Below, piece after piece: positions 1-6,919 of a stretch of 12,915 nt of DNA. Where the stretch lies: assembly GCA_905479845.1 (NCBI GenBank), contig CAJQOB010000016.1, positions 1-12,915 on the forward strand, given 5' to 3'. The DNA is from an uncultured Flavobacteriales bacterium (GTDB lineage: Bacteria; Bacteroidota; Bacteroidia; Flavobacteriales_D; Crocinitomicaceae). A program made the translations under genes and the position numbers. Numbering within the stretch: position 1 is the stretch's first letter; each line of letters opens with the position of its first letter. The notes under the pieces were generated by a model. It ran no database searches, was not told the origin of the DNA, and saw only the letters and a program-made list of their open reading frames with translations.

Positions 1-18
1 GAATTCAGAATAAATTGG

Positions 19-26
19 TTTCTTTG
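19..26 (+). promoter_or_regulatory. Possible -7 promoter element before rpmB
   Basis: The octamer TTTCTTTG lies 35 bases before the rpmB start. It matches the Bacteroidota -7 consensus TAnnTTTG except at the second base, and is followed by GCACC, a context often seen before highly expressed genes in this phylum. The partner -33 box (TTTG) would fall at or beyond the left edge of the window, so it cannot be checked. Confidence 0.35.
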
Positions 27-60
27 CACCCCTTTTAGTAATAGGATTAAATAAAGAAAG

Positions 61-297
61 ATGTCACGAGTTTGTCAATTAACAGGAAAATCGGTAATGG
101 TTGGAAACAATGTTTCTCACTCTCAACGTAAAACGAAGAGAAAGTTCTACCCGAACTTATTTACTAAAAAATTCTTCCTTCCTGAAGAAAATGAATATAT
201 CACGTTGAAAATTTCAGCGGCAGCGTTGAGAAATATCAACAAGAAAGGAATTACGGCTTGCGTTAAAGAAGCTCGTGTTAAAGGATACCTTAAATAG
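61..297 (+). CDS. rpmB: 50S ribosomal protein L28 (bL28)
   Basis: This gene encodes a complete 78-residue bL28, a protein of the large ribosomal subunit. The N-terminus SRVCQLTGKSVMVGNNVSH followed by KTKRKFYPNL matches the family signature (compare E. coli RVCQVTGK...GNNxSH...TKRRFLPNL). The C-terminal part has the usual ITLKISAAALRNI...KKG core. Only single cysteines are present (C5 and C67), with no CxxC pairs, so this is the zinc-independent form. The length is normal for the family. The start is preceded by an A-rich stretch (AAATAAAGAAAG) rather than a Shine-Dalgarno sequence. It leads a three-gene ribosomal operon: rpmG follows after 34 bases and a DUF4295 gene after that. Confidence 0.97.
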   Translation: MSRVCQLTGKSVMVGNNVSHSQRKTKRKFYPNLFTKKFFLPEENEYITLKISAAALRNINKKGITACVKEARVKGYLK

Positions 298-331
298 TTC
301 TACCGAAAAGTAGATTCTAAAAAGAAAGAAA

Positions 332-514
332 ATGGCAAAGAAAGGAAATAGAGTTCAAGTAATTTTGGAGTGCACAGAGCACAAAGATTCTGGACAACCA
401 GGAACTTCTCGTTACATCACAACGAAAAACAGAAAGAACACGCCGGATCGTATGGAGATTAAAAAATTCAACCCGATTTTGAAGCGTATGACTGTTCATA
501 AAGAAATCAAATAA
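332..514 (+). CDS. rpmG: 50S ribosomal protein L33 (bL33), zinc-free form
   Basis: This gene encodes a complete 60-residue bL33 of the large subunit. Visible family features are the N-terminal MAKKGNRVQVILECTEH, the GTSRYITTKNRKNTPDR block and the C-terminal EIKKFNPILKRMTVHKE. Zinc-binding L33 has two CxxC pairs; here only C14 remains, so it is a C-minus paralogue type that does not bind zinc. Whether a zinc-binding copy exists elsewhere cannot be judged from this window. It lies between rpmB and the DUF4295 gene, with a 3-base gap to the latter, so the genes are almost certainly cotranscribed. The start has an A-rich leader (AAAAAGAAAGAAA) and no Shine-Dalgarno sequence. Confidence 0.97.
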   Translation: MAKKGNRVQVILECTEHKDSGQPGTSRYITTKNRKNTPDRMEIKKFNPILKRMTVHKEIK

Positions 515-517
515 GAC

Positions 518-670
518 ATGGCAAAGAAAGTAGTAGCATCCTTACAAAAAGGAGAGGGAAAGTCACATACGAAAGTCATCAAAATGTCAAAAAATGACAA
601 CGGTGGATTTGGCTTCAAGTCAGAAATTGTACACAATAAGAAAGTGAAAGAGTGGTTCGATAAGAACTAA
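518..670 (+). CDS. DUF4295 family small basic protein, probable ribosomal protein bL38
   Basis: This short gene encodes a 50-residue lysine-rich protein. It begins MAKKVVASLQKGEGKSHTKV, continues with IKMSKNDNGGFGFKSEIVH and ends KVKEWFDKN. I recognise it as the DUF4295 family, which is largely confined to Bacteroidota and sits directly after rpmG. From memory, the cryo-EM structure of the Flavobacterium johnsoniae ribosome revealed an additional large-subunit protein named bL38, and I believe this family is that protein; that link is recall, not something shown by the sequence. Supporting context here is its size, its basic composition and the 3-base gap to rpmG in a ribosomal operon, followed at once by a terminator. 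The ATG is the only plausible start. Confidence 0.9.
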   Translation: MAKKVVASLQKGEGKSHTKVIKMSKNDNGGFGFKSEIVHNKKVKEWFDKN

Positions 671-693
671 TTATCACTTTGTGAAATATATTA

Positions 694-730
694 AAAAGCT
701 TCCCTCTATTTGACGGAGGCTTTTGTTATT
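694..730 (+). terminator. Rho-independent terminator of the ribosomal operon
   Basis: A 10-base stem is formed by AAAAGCTTCC (694-703) and GGAGGCTTTT (715-724), with one G-U wobble and an 11-base loop. The 3' arm ends in a T run followed by GTTATT. It sits 23 bases after the bL38 stop and ends only about 9-14 bases before the ftsY ATG. Termination here would separate the ribosomal operon from ftsY, though it may be partial and allow read-through. Confidence 0.75.
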
Positions 731-738
731 TAAAATCT

Positions 739-1695
739 ATGGGAGTTTTTAGTTTCTTTTCAAAGGACAAAAAAGAACAACTCGATAAAGGGTTGGAGAA
801 AACAAAGGAAAGTTTCTTTGGTAAATTGGCACGTACCGTAGCTGGTAAGTCTCGTGTGGATGAGGAGGTGCTTGACAGTCTCGAAGAAACACTAATTACT
901 TCTGATGTTGGTGTAAACACTACGCTTAAAATTATTGAGAAGATTGAAGAACGCGTTGCTCGTGATAAATTCATGAATGTAAGCGAACTTGATGTCATTC
1001 TTAAGGAAGAAATCACCAACCTTCTCGAAGAAAATAACTCGTCGGATACTGAGAATTACGAAATTCCAAAACACGAAGATGGACCTCATGTAGTCATGGT
1101 GGTTGGTGTGAATGGCGTTGGGAAAACAACGACAATCGGTAAACTTGCTCACCAATTCAAGGAAGGTGATAACAAAGTTGTACTTGGTGCCGCAGATACT
1201 TTCCGTGCCGCAGCAGTAGATCAATTGATTATTTGGTCTGAGCGTGTTGGTGTGCCAATTGTAGAGCAGGGAATGAATGCTGATCCAGCATCTGTAGCAT
1301 TTGATACGCTTGAATCTGCGAGAGCGCAAGGAGCGGATGTTGCAATTATCGATACTGCAGGTCGTCTTCACAATAAAGTGAATTTGATGAACGAGTTAAC
1401 GAAGATCAAACGTGTTATGAGCAAGGTGATTCCTGGAGCTCCACACGAAGTTCTTCTCGTTTTAGATGGTTCGACTGGACAAAATGCTTACGAACAAGCG
1501 AAGCAATTCGCAGCCGCAACAGATATTACTGCACTTGCGATTACAAAACTGGACGGTACAGCCAAAGGTGGAGTGGTGATTGGAATTTCAGATCAAATGA
1601 AGATTCCGGTTCGTTATATTGGTGTTGGTGAAGGGATGAACGACCTCCAATTGTTCAACCGGAAACAATTCGTTGACTCTCTGTTTTCTAAGTAG
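739..1695 (+). CDS. ftsY: Signal recognition particle receptor FtsY
   Basis: FtsY is the membrane-associated SRP-GTPase that docks ribosome-nascent-chain/SRP complexes (Ffh partner) at the Sec translocon. The 318-residue product has an N domain (about 15-105) and an NG GTPase domain with every expected motif: P-loop GVNGVGKTTT (123-132), DTFRAAA (153-159), DTAGR (205-209), TKLDGTAKGG (269-278) and the closing GVGEGMNDL (295-303). It lacks the long acidic A domain of E. coli FtsY and starts with a short MGVFSFFSKDKKEQ segment, which is the common form in Bacteroidota. The assigned ATG is preceded by TTATTTAAAATCT, with no Shine-Dalgarno sequence. It follows the bL38 terminator very closely; I saw no good separate promoter, so expression may rely on read-through or on a promoter overlapping the terminator. 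Confidence 0.97.
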   Translation: MGVFSFFSKDKKEQLDKGLEKTKESFFGKLARTVAGKSRVDEEVLDSLEETLITSDVGVNTTLKIIEKIEERVARDKFMNVSELDVILKEEITNLLEENNSSDTENYEIPKHEDGPHVVMVVGVNGVGKTTTIGKLAHQFKEGDNKVVLGAADTFRAAAVDQLIIWSERVGVPIVEQGMNADPASVAFDTLESARAQGADVAIIDTAGRLHNKVNLMNELTKIKRVMSKVIPGAPHEVLLVLDGSTGQNAYEQAKQFAAATDITALAITKLDGTAKGGVVIGISDQMKIPVRYIGVGEGMNDLQLFNRKQFVDSLFSK

Positions 1696-1729
1696 ACTAG
1701 TTATCTGCATCTTACGTTGGGATTACCAT

Positions 1730-1737
1730 TTTCTTTG
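1730..1737 (+). promoter_or_regulatory. Possible -7 element upstream of the giant secreted protein gene
   Basis: The octamer TTTCTTTG is identical to the one before rpmB and differs at one position from TAnnTTTG. A start of transcription about 7 bases downstream would give a leader of roughly 65 bases before the chosen ATG at 1809. No -33 TTTG lies at the usual distance. The 113 bases between ftsY and this gene contain no recognisable terminator or other gene. Confidence 0.3.
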
Positions 1738-1808
1738 AAAGTTCCTTGCCAATTTATTCTTTTCAAGAAGTACAATTTCATATCTTGAGCATGTTAAACT
1801 ATGCTTTT

Positions 1809-4800
1809 ATGAAAAATGTACACTCTCCAAAACGTACGTTCAGAAACTCTGTATCCTTTGTTTTCGGAGTTATTCTAACGCTCAACCTATCTGCCCAAAC
1901 TCCTTGGGTTGATGAAATGCTCAAAAAAGACGCAAACTTCAGTGCAATCAAACAAGCCTTTGATCTCGAATGGGATGGAAAGCAATATGTGAAAGGCAAA
2001 GGGTGGAAGCAATACCAGCGTTGGCAGTCTTTCTGGGAAACCCGTCTCTTACCGGATGGATCTTTCCCTGATTTCAAAGATGCCTTCCACGATTATCAAT
2101 TATACATGTCGGCGAATGGTCAAGCGAAAAGCTTGCAGAACGCAGGAAATTGGTCGCCAATGGGACCTTTTACATACAATAACACAGATTCATGGAGTCC
2201 AGGACTTGGGCGTGTAAATTTTATTGTTGAAGACCCGAACAATGCGAACATCATTTATATTGGCGCTCCAGCAGGTGGGGTGTGGAAATCCACTGATGCG
2301 GGAACGACTTGGACTCCATTGGGCGATGATTTGGCGGTAATGGGAGTTTCTTCCATCGCAATTTCAGCAGCAAACAGCAATGTATTGTATCTAGCGACAG
2401 GTGATGCTGATGGTGGTGATACGTACAGTATCGGTGTTCTCAAATCAACGGATGGCGGATTAACGTGGGCTGAGGTAGGAAATGTAGGTGGAAACTTACG
2501 TGACATCGTGATTGATCCTGCAGATGAGGATATCGTTTACGTAGCATCCAATGGTGGTGTCTACAAAACGATTGATGGTGGGACAAACTGGAATCAGTTG
2601 CTCGCAGGTTCTTACAGAGACCTCGAGTTAAAACCTGGAACGGCATCAACTATTTATGCTGCAACATCAGATGAAGTAAGGTATTCAACAAACAGTGGAG
2701 CTACTTGGACCTTGTCTACTGGATTCCCTGGAGGATCTAGTAGAATTGGACTGGCTGTGACCCCAGCGAACAATTCTTATGTATATATATTGCTTGCGGA
2801 TGGTGCGGGAGATTATGGAGGGATTTATAGATCCACCAACAGTGGGGTATCCTTCTCACCGAGAAACACAAACACGGATGTATTCGAGGGATCTACTCAA
2901 TCATGGTATGATATGGCGATCGGTGCTTCGGCGACAAATGCTGACGTGATTTTCACGGGGGTACTGAATGTTTGGCGGTCAACTAACGGTGGATCATCGT
3001 TGTCTCAATTAAATAGTTGGAGTAATCCCGGTGGCGCTTCTTACACGCATGCTGATATACACTTTTTGAGAGGGGTTGGTGGTAAAATCTACTGTGGTTC
3101 TGATGGTGGAGTGTATCGTTCAACAAATAATGGAAACTCGTTTACAGACTTGACAGATGGAATCCAAATCAGTCAGTTCTACCGAATAGGAGGATCAAAA
3201 AATGATGTAACGACGATCGCTGGAGGTCTTCAAGATAATGGTGGATATGTTTACAATAACGCCACTTGGAAGGTTTACTACGGTGCAGATGGAATGGAAG
3301 CGGCGATTAGTCCGACCAACTCAAACCTCATTTATGGAATGATCCAAAATGGAAACTTGTACCGTTCAACAAATGGGGGGAATTCTAATCAAGGCTTGGG
3401 GAGACCTGAAGCCGGACGTTGGGTAACACCAATGCAATTTGATCCCAATTCAAATCGAATTGTAGCTGGATACAATGATTTGTACGAATACGCGAACGGT
3501 TGGAATCAACTTTCTACGTTCAACTTTCCTGAATTATTGAGAAGTATTGAATTTTACGATGGGAATTCCGACGTAATCTATGTTGCAACAAATGATCAAA
3601 TCTATCGAACAATTAACGATGGAACCGCTTTCACTGAAGTAACGAATAACTTGTCTGGAATTTTGAGCGGAAACATCATCACTTCAATTGAAGTAGATCC
3701 TGCCGATTCTATGCGTGTTTGGGTGTCAATTGGTGGTTTTACGGATGGAGTGAAAGTTGCCTACACCACAAACGGAGGAACTTCTTGGACGAATGTTTCA
3801 GGAACGCTGCCAAACTTGCCATGTAACGTGGTAAAGTTTGAATCTACTTCAGCTGTGCCCAATGCACTTTATGTTGGAATGGATATCGGTGTTTACTACA
3901 GCGATGATGCTCTTGGGGATTTTATTCCATTTATGGTCAACCTTCCAAACGTAATTGTGAACGACCTTGAAATCAATGAAGCGAGCGGAATGATTCGCGC
4001 GGGAAGTTATGGTAGAGGCGTTTGGGAATCGGCATCTTATTCTATTGCTGTTCTTTCAGATGATGCAGGAATTGCTGATATTTCTCACCCTACAGGTTCA
4101 TTTTGTGGCGATACCTTTGATCCAGAAGTAACCTTAAGAAATTACGGAACGAGTGCGCTTACTCAAGTAAACATCAACTACCAAATCGGTAACGGAACAG
4201 TTTCAACAGTAAACTGGACAGGTAACTTAGCTTCTTGGACTTCTGTCAGCGTTACTTTACCTTCGGTTACAGCAGGTGGACAAAACGAATTCAAGGCATG
4301 GACGTCAATGCCGAATGGAGTTGCTGACGTCAATTTGGCAAATGACTCTGTAACGGTTGATTATACGGGGATTTCTAATGGAATTCAGGTGTATACTCAA
4401 CTCATTGAGGATTGTTGGGGTTCTGAATGTACTTGGGAAATTATCAATACTTCTGGAGTTCCCGTTTTTGCTGGAGGACCGTATAGTGATGGAAATGGAC
4501 AGCAAATGAACCTTGATTCAGTTTGTCTCTCAGCGGGCTGTTACGATTTTGTCATCAATGATTCTTACGGAGATGGATTGTCGGGTGCATCTTATGCTTC
4601 TTGTGGAGCTGACGGTGATTACTATGTGATTTCAGAATTGAATGATACGCTGGTCCAAATGGGACAATCGAATTTTGGAAGTCAGGCCAGTCACAATTTT
4701 TGTGTAACTGTTCCTGATTTTTCTGATTTCACATGGAGTGGTACAAACTTCTGCGCTACTGAAACGGTTACGTTTACCGATGCCTCACAAGGAGCAACGG

Positions 4801-6773
4801 ATTGGGTCTGGGATTTTGGTACTGGAGCTTCACCCGCAACAGCAACGGGAGCTGGCCCGCATATCGTGACATATAATTCTGGAGGGACAAAAACAATTAC
4901 CCTTGATATTAATGGTGGTGCACAAACTTCATCTCAAACGGTGACGATCAATTCACTTCCGACTGCACCAACAATCTCGAACAGTGGATCGGCGACATTC
5001 TGCGATGGAAACTCTGTTACATTGACTTCGTCGGTTGTTGGAGGAAACGCTTGGTCAACTGCGGAAACTGCCGATGCAATTACTGTTAACACGACGGGAA
5101 CGTATACAGTAACTTATACAGATGGAAACGGATGTTTAGCATCTTCGGCTCCAATTTCAATTGTGGTAAATCCAAATCCAACAATTGCACTGGGAACTGT
5201 TTCTGATCCTACAACGTGTGCAACTGCAACAGGAGTAATTGAGGTTACTGGTTCGGGAACTGGAGATATTTCTTGGACAGGATCTTCTTCGGGAGCGTTC
5301 ACGGGAGTTTCTCTGCCGTATTCAGGTACAGGTTTCGCGGCAGGTTTCTACAATGTTGTTTATACAGACGGGAACGGATGTTCATCTACAGCGCAAAGTG
5401 CCTCATTGAGCGATCCAACTCCTCCACCAACTCCAACGATTTCGGCAAATGGAACAACAACTTTCTGTGAAGGAAATAGCGTTGTTTTGACTTCATCATC
5501 AGCGAATGGAAATACGTGGTCAACGAATGATAACACACCGTCGATTACCGTTACCACTTCTGGCTCATACGGAGTAACAGTAACAGTGATGGGGTGCTCT
5601 GCTACATCGGTACCATTCGATGTGGTCGTGAACCCGACCCCAGGGGTTCCTACGATTAGTACAGGTGGTTCTGCGACTTTCTGTGAAGGTGATAACGCAG
5701 TGCTTAGTTCGTCTTATGCTACCGGTAACCAATGGAATACCTTGGAGACAACTCAGGATATAACGGTGTCAACTGCTGGTACATATGAGGTAGTTCATAC
5801 TGATGCAAACGGTTGTTCTTCACCTCCTGCTGATATTTCCGTTGTAGTTAATCAAAACCCAATAGCTCCAGTTATTGGAGTAGGAGGTCCTCAAATATTC
5901 TGTGAAGGCGATTCCGTTGTATTGTCCACGACTTATCCAAACGGAATTCTATGGAGTACGCAAGAAACGACAAATGATATCGCAGTCTATACTTCTGGAT
6001 CATATAATGTAACATATACTCACTCTAATGGTTGTTCTGCAACGTCCATCCCTGTAACGGTAATTGTGAATCCTCTGCCGAACGTAGATGGTGGGCCAGA
6101 CCAATTTATTTGTGAAGGTGATGCGGTAACCCTCACGGGTACAGGTGCTACAGGAGGTTCGCCCACGTACGTATGGAGTAATGGTGTTACAGATGGAGTT
6201 CCTTTTGTTCCTGCAGTTGGAACGACGACTTACGAAGTAATCGGAACGGATGGGAATGGCTGCGAGAACTCTGATGAGGTAGAGCTTGTTGTGAATCCTA
6301 CACCTTCTGTCAATTTCTTAGCAACTGAGGATACAACATGTGTCGAAGCGGGTAGCGTACTTTTGATTGGTACACCGTCGGGCGGAACATTTACTGGAAC
6401 TGGTGTGTCAGGAAATTCGTTTAGTCCTTCCATAAGTGGAATAGGGCAATTCGATATTCAATACTCGTATACAAATTCAAACGGTTGTACTGGATTAGAG
6501 ATTCAAACTATTGTTGTGGAGAATTGTTCGTCAATTGGAGAAAACGAATTAGCGAACGTTCAGGTGTATCCAAACCCAACAAGTGGTGAATTCACCATCC
6601 AATTGGAAGGAGATTTTACATTTGAAGTACACGATGCACGCGGACGAATAGTACAATTCGGAAATGGAATGAATACGGCTGATGTCAATTTGACCGAAGC
6701 TGAGTCAGGAATTTACTTCCTACATATTATTAATTCTGTTGGTCAGAAAGTTGTTCGCGTTGTGAAGAACTAA
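1809..6773 (+). CDS. Giant secreted Asp-box propeller / PKD / Ig-like repeat protein with T9SS type A sorting domain
   Basis: The product has 1654 residues. I chose the ATG at 1809 because it places a clean signal peptide first: basic n-region to about residue 13, hydrophobic VSFVFGVILTLNL, cleavage after SAQ. The in-frame ATG at 1791 or TTG at 1746 would add an unlikely extension. Domains in order: an Asp-box (BNR/sortilin-like) propeller, about 110-745, with about ten STDAGTTW-type boxes; a CARDB-like domain, about 750-850; a cysteine-rich domain, about 855-967; a PKD domain, about 970-1047, with WVWDFG; Ig-like repeats of about 73 residues, 1048-1570, interrupted by one SprB-like unit; and a C-terminal sorting domain, about 1577-1654, with VYPNPTSGEF (YPNP 1587-1590) and GIYFLHI. 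Known for the family: the C-terminal domain directs export through the type IX system and surface attachment. Inferred role: adhesin or polymer-binding protein. The propeller's ligand and any enzyme activity are unknown. Confidence 0.9.
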   Translation: MKNVHSPKRTFRNSVSFVFGVILTLNLSAQTPWVDEMLKKDANFSAIKQAFDLEWDGKQYVKGKGWKQYQRWQSFWETRLLPDGSFPDFKDAFHDYQLYMSANGQAKSLQNAGNWSPMGPFTYNNTDSWSPGLGRVNFIVEDPNNANIIYIGAPAGGVWKSTDAGTTWTPLGDDLAVMGVSSIAISAANSNVLYLATGDADGGDTYSIGVLKSTDGGLTWAEVGNVGGNLRDIVIDPADEDIVYVASNGGVYKTIDGGTNWNQLLAGSYRDLELKPGTASTIYAATSDEVRYSTNSGATWTLSTGFPGGSSRIGLAVTPANNSYVYILLADGAGDYGGIYRSTNSGVSFSPRNTNTDVFEGSTQSWYDMAIGASATNADVIFTGVLNVWRSTNGGSSLSQLNSWSNPGGASYTHADIHFLRGVGGKIYCGSDGGVYRSTNNGNSFTDLTDGIQISQFYRIGGSKNDVTTIAGGLQDNGGYVYNNATWKVYYGADGMEAAISPTNSNLIYGMIQNGNLYRSTNGGNSNQGLGRPEAGRWVTPMQFDPNSNRIVAGYNDLYEYANGWNQLSTFNFPELLRSIEFYDGNSDVIYVATNDQIYRTINDGTAFTEVTNNLSGILSGNIITSIEVDPADSMRVWVSIGGFTDGVKVAYTTNGGTSWTNVSGTLPNLPCNVVKFESTSAVPNALYVGMDIGVYYSDDALGDFIPFMVNLPNVIVNDLEINEASGMIRAGSYGRGVWESASYSIAVLSDDAGIADISHPTGSFCGDTFDPEVTLRNYGTSALTQVNINYQIGNGTVSTVNWTGNLASWTSVSVTLPSVTAGGQNEFKAWTSMPNGVADVNLANDSVTVDYTGISNGIQVYTQLIEDCWGSECTWEIINTSGVPVFAGGPYSDGNGQQMNLDSVCLSAGCYDFVINDSYGDGLSGASYASCGADGDYYVISELNDTLVQMGQSNFGSQASHNFCVTVPDFSDFTWSGTNFCATETVTFTDASQGATDWVWDFGTGASPATATGAGPHIVTYNSGGTKTITLDINGGAQTSSQTVTINSLPTAPTISNSGSATFCDGNSVTLTSSVVGGNAWSTAETADAITVNTTGTYTVTYTDGNGCLASSAPISIVVNPNPTIALGTVSDPTTCATATGVIEVTGSGTGDISWTGSSSGAFTGVSLPYSGTGFAAGFYNVVYTDGNGCSSTAQSASLSDPTPPPTPTISANGTTTFCEGNSVVLTSSSANGNTWSTNDNTPSITVTTSGSYGVTVTVMGCSATSVPFDVVVNPTPGVPTISTGGSATFCEGDNAVLSSSYATGNQWNTLETTQDITVSTAGTYEVVHTDANGCSSPPADISVVVNQNPIAPVIGVGGPQIFCEGDSVVLSTTYPNGILWSTQETTNDIAVYTSGSYNVTYTHSNGCSATSIPVTVIVNPLPNVDGGPDQFICEGDAVTLTGTGATGGSPTYVWSNGVTDGVPFVPAVGTTTYEVIGTDGNGCENSDEVELVVNPTPSVNFLATEDTTCVEAGSVLLIGTPSGGTFTGTGVSGNSFSPSISGIGQFDIQYSYTNSNGCTGLEIQTIVVENCSSIGENELANVQVYPNPTSGEFTIQLEGDFTFEVHDARGRIVQFGNGMNTADVNLTEAESGIYFLHIINSVGQKVVRVVKN
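4950..6536 (+). repeat. Tandem Ig-like repeats of about 73 residues in the giant secreted protein
   Basis: The linker motif N-P-x-P (or variants) recurs at residues 1048, 1121, about 1203, 1275, 1348, 1421 and 1496. Several spacings are exactly 73 residues; the rest are 72-84. Each typical unit carries FC(E/D)G near its start, a TWST/QWNT-like core strand, and DGNGC or similar near its end, giving one cysteine pair per unit about 40 residues apart that is likely a disulfide. The unit at about 1121-1203 is different: it begins TCATATGVIEV and resembles a SprB-type repeat. The last two units are more divergent (ICEGDAVTL and the CVEAGSVLL unit). The repeats are clear in protein but eroded in DNA, so they are not a recent duplication. 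Confidence 0.8.
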
Positions 6774-6795
6774 GAAACTGATTAAAATAAAATTG

Positions 6796-6833
6796 AATCC
6801 TTGCTTTGTTAATTCAAAGCGAGGATTTTTTTT
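6796..6833 (+). terminator. Strong Rho-independent terminator
   Basis: A 13-base stem is formed by AATCCTTGCTTTG (6796-6808) and CAAAGCGAGGATT (6815-6827), with a single G-U wobble and a six-base loop TTAATT. A run of eight T (6826-6833) follows. It lies 23 bases after the stop of the giant secreted protein gene and isolates it from the downstream amidohydrolase. Confidence 0.9.
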
Positions 6834-6856
6834 GAGAATGTAACTCATGTTCGATC

Positions 6857-6883
6857 TTTGTCTAATGCTTTTCTCTATTTTTG
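6857..6883 (+). promoter_or_regulatory. Putative Bacteroidota-type promoter for the ACMSD-like gene
   Basis: TATTTTTG (6876-6883) is a full match to the -7 consensus TAnnTTTG, and TTTG (6857-6860) could serve as the -33 box. The 15-base spacing is shorter than the usual 17-23. Transcription from about 6890 would leave a leader of about 30 bases. The position just after a strong terminator and before a lone gene fits a promoter. Confidence 0.5.
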
Positions 6884-6919
6884 AAAAACACAAGTTGAAA
6901 CGAACTGACGATACCAGAT

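Noticed and set aside
1..6. GAATTC at the very start as a sign of a cloning boundary
   Set aside because: The same hexamer occurs inside several genes of this window, so its presence at the edge is weak evidence of a clone end.
299..314. TCTAC/GTAGA hairpin just after the rpmB stop
   Set aside because: The stem is only 5 bases with a six-base loop and no T tract, too weak to call a terminator or an autoregulatory site.
892..1371. Minus-strand 159-codon open frame inside ftsY
   Set aside because: It overlaps a certain gene, and its product is rich in Cys, Ile and Arg with no recognisable motif; it is a shadow frame.
1746..1808. TTG or upstream ATG (1791) as start of the giant secreted protein
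   Set aside because: These starts put up to 21 extra residues before the signal peptide; ATG 1809 gives a normal n-region and h-region.
4950..6536. Recent DNA tandem duplication in the Ig-like repeat region
   Set aside because: The repeats are clear in protein but codons and many residues have diverged; no long identical DNA blocks were found by eye.
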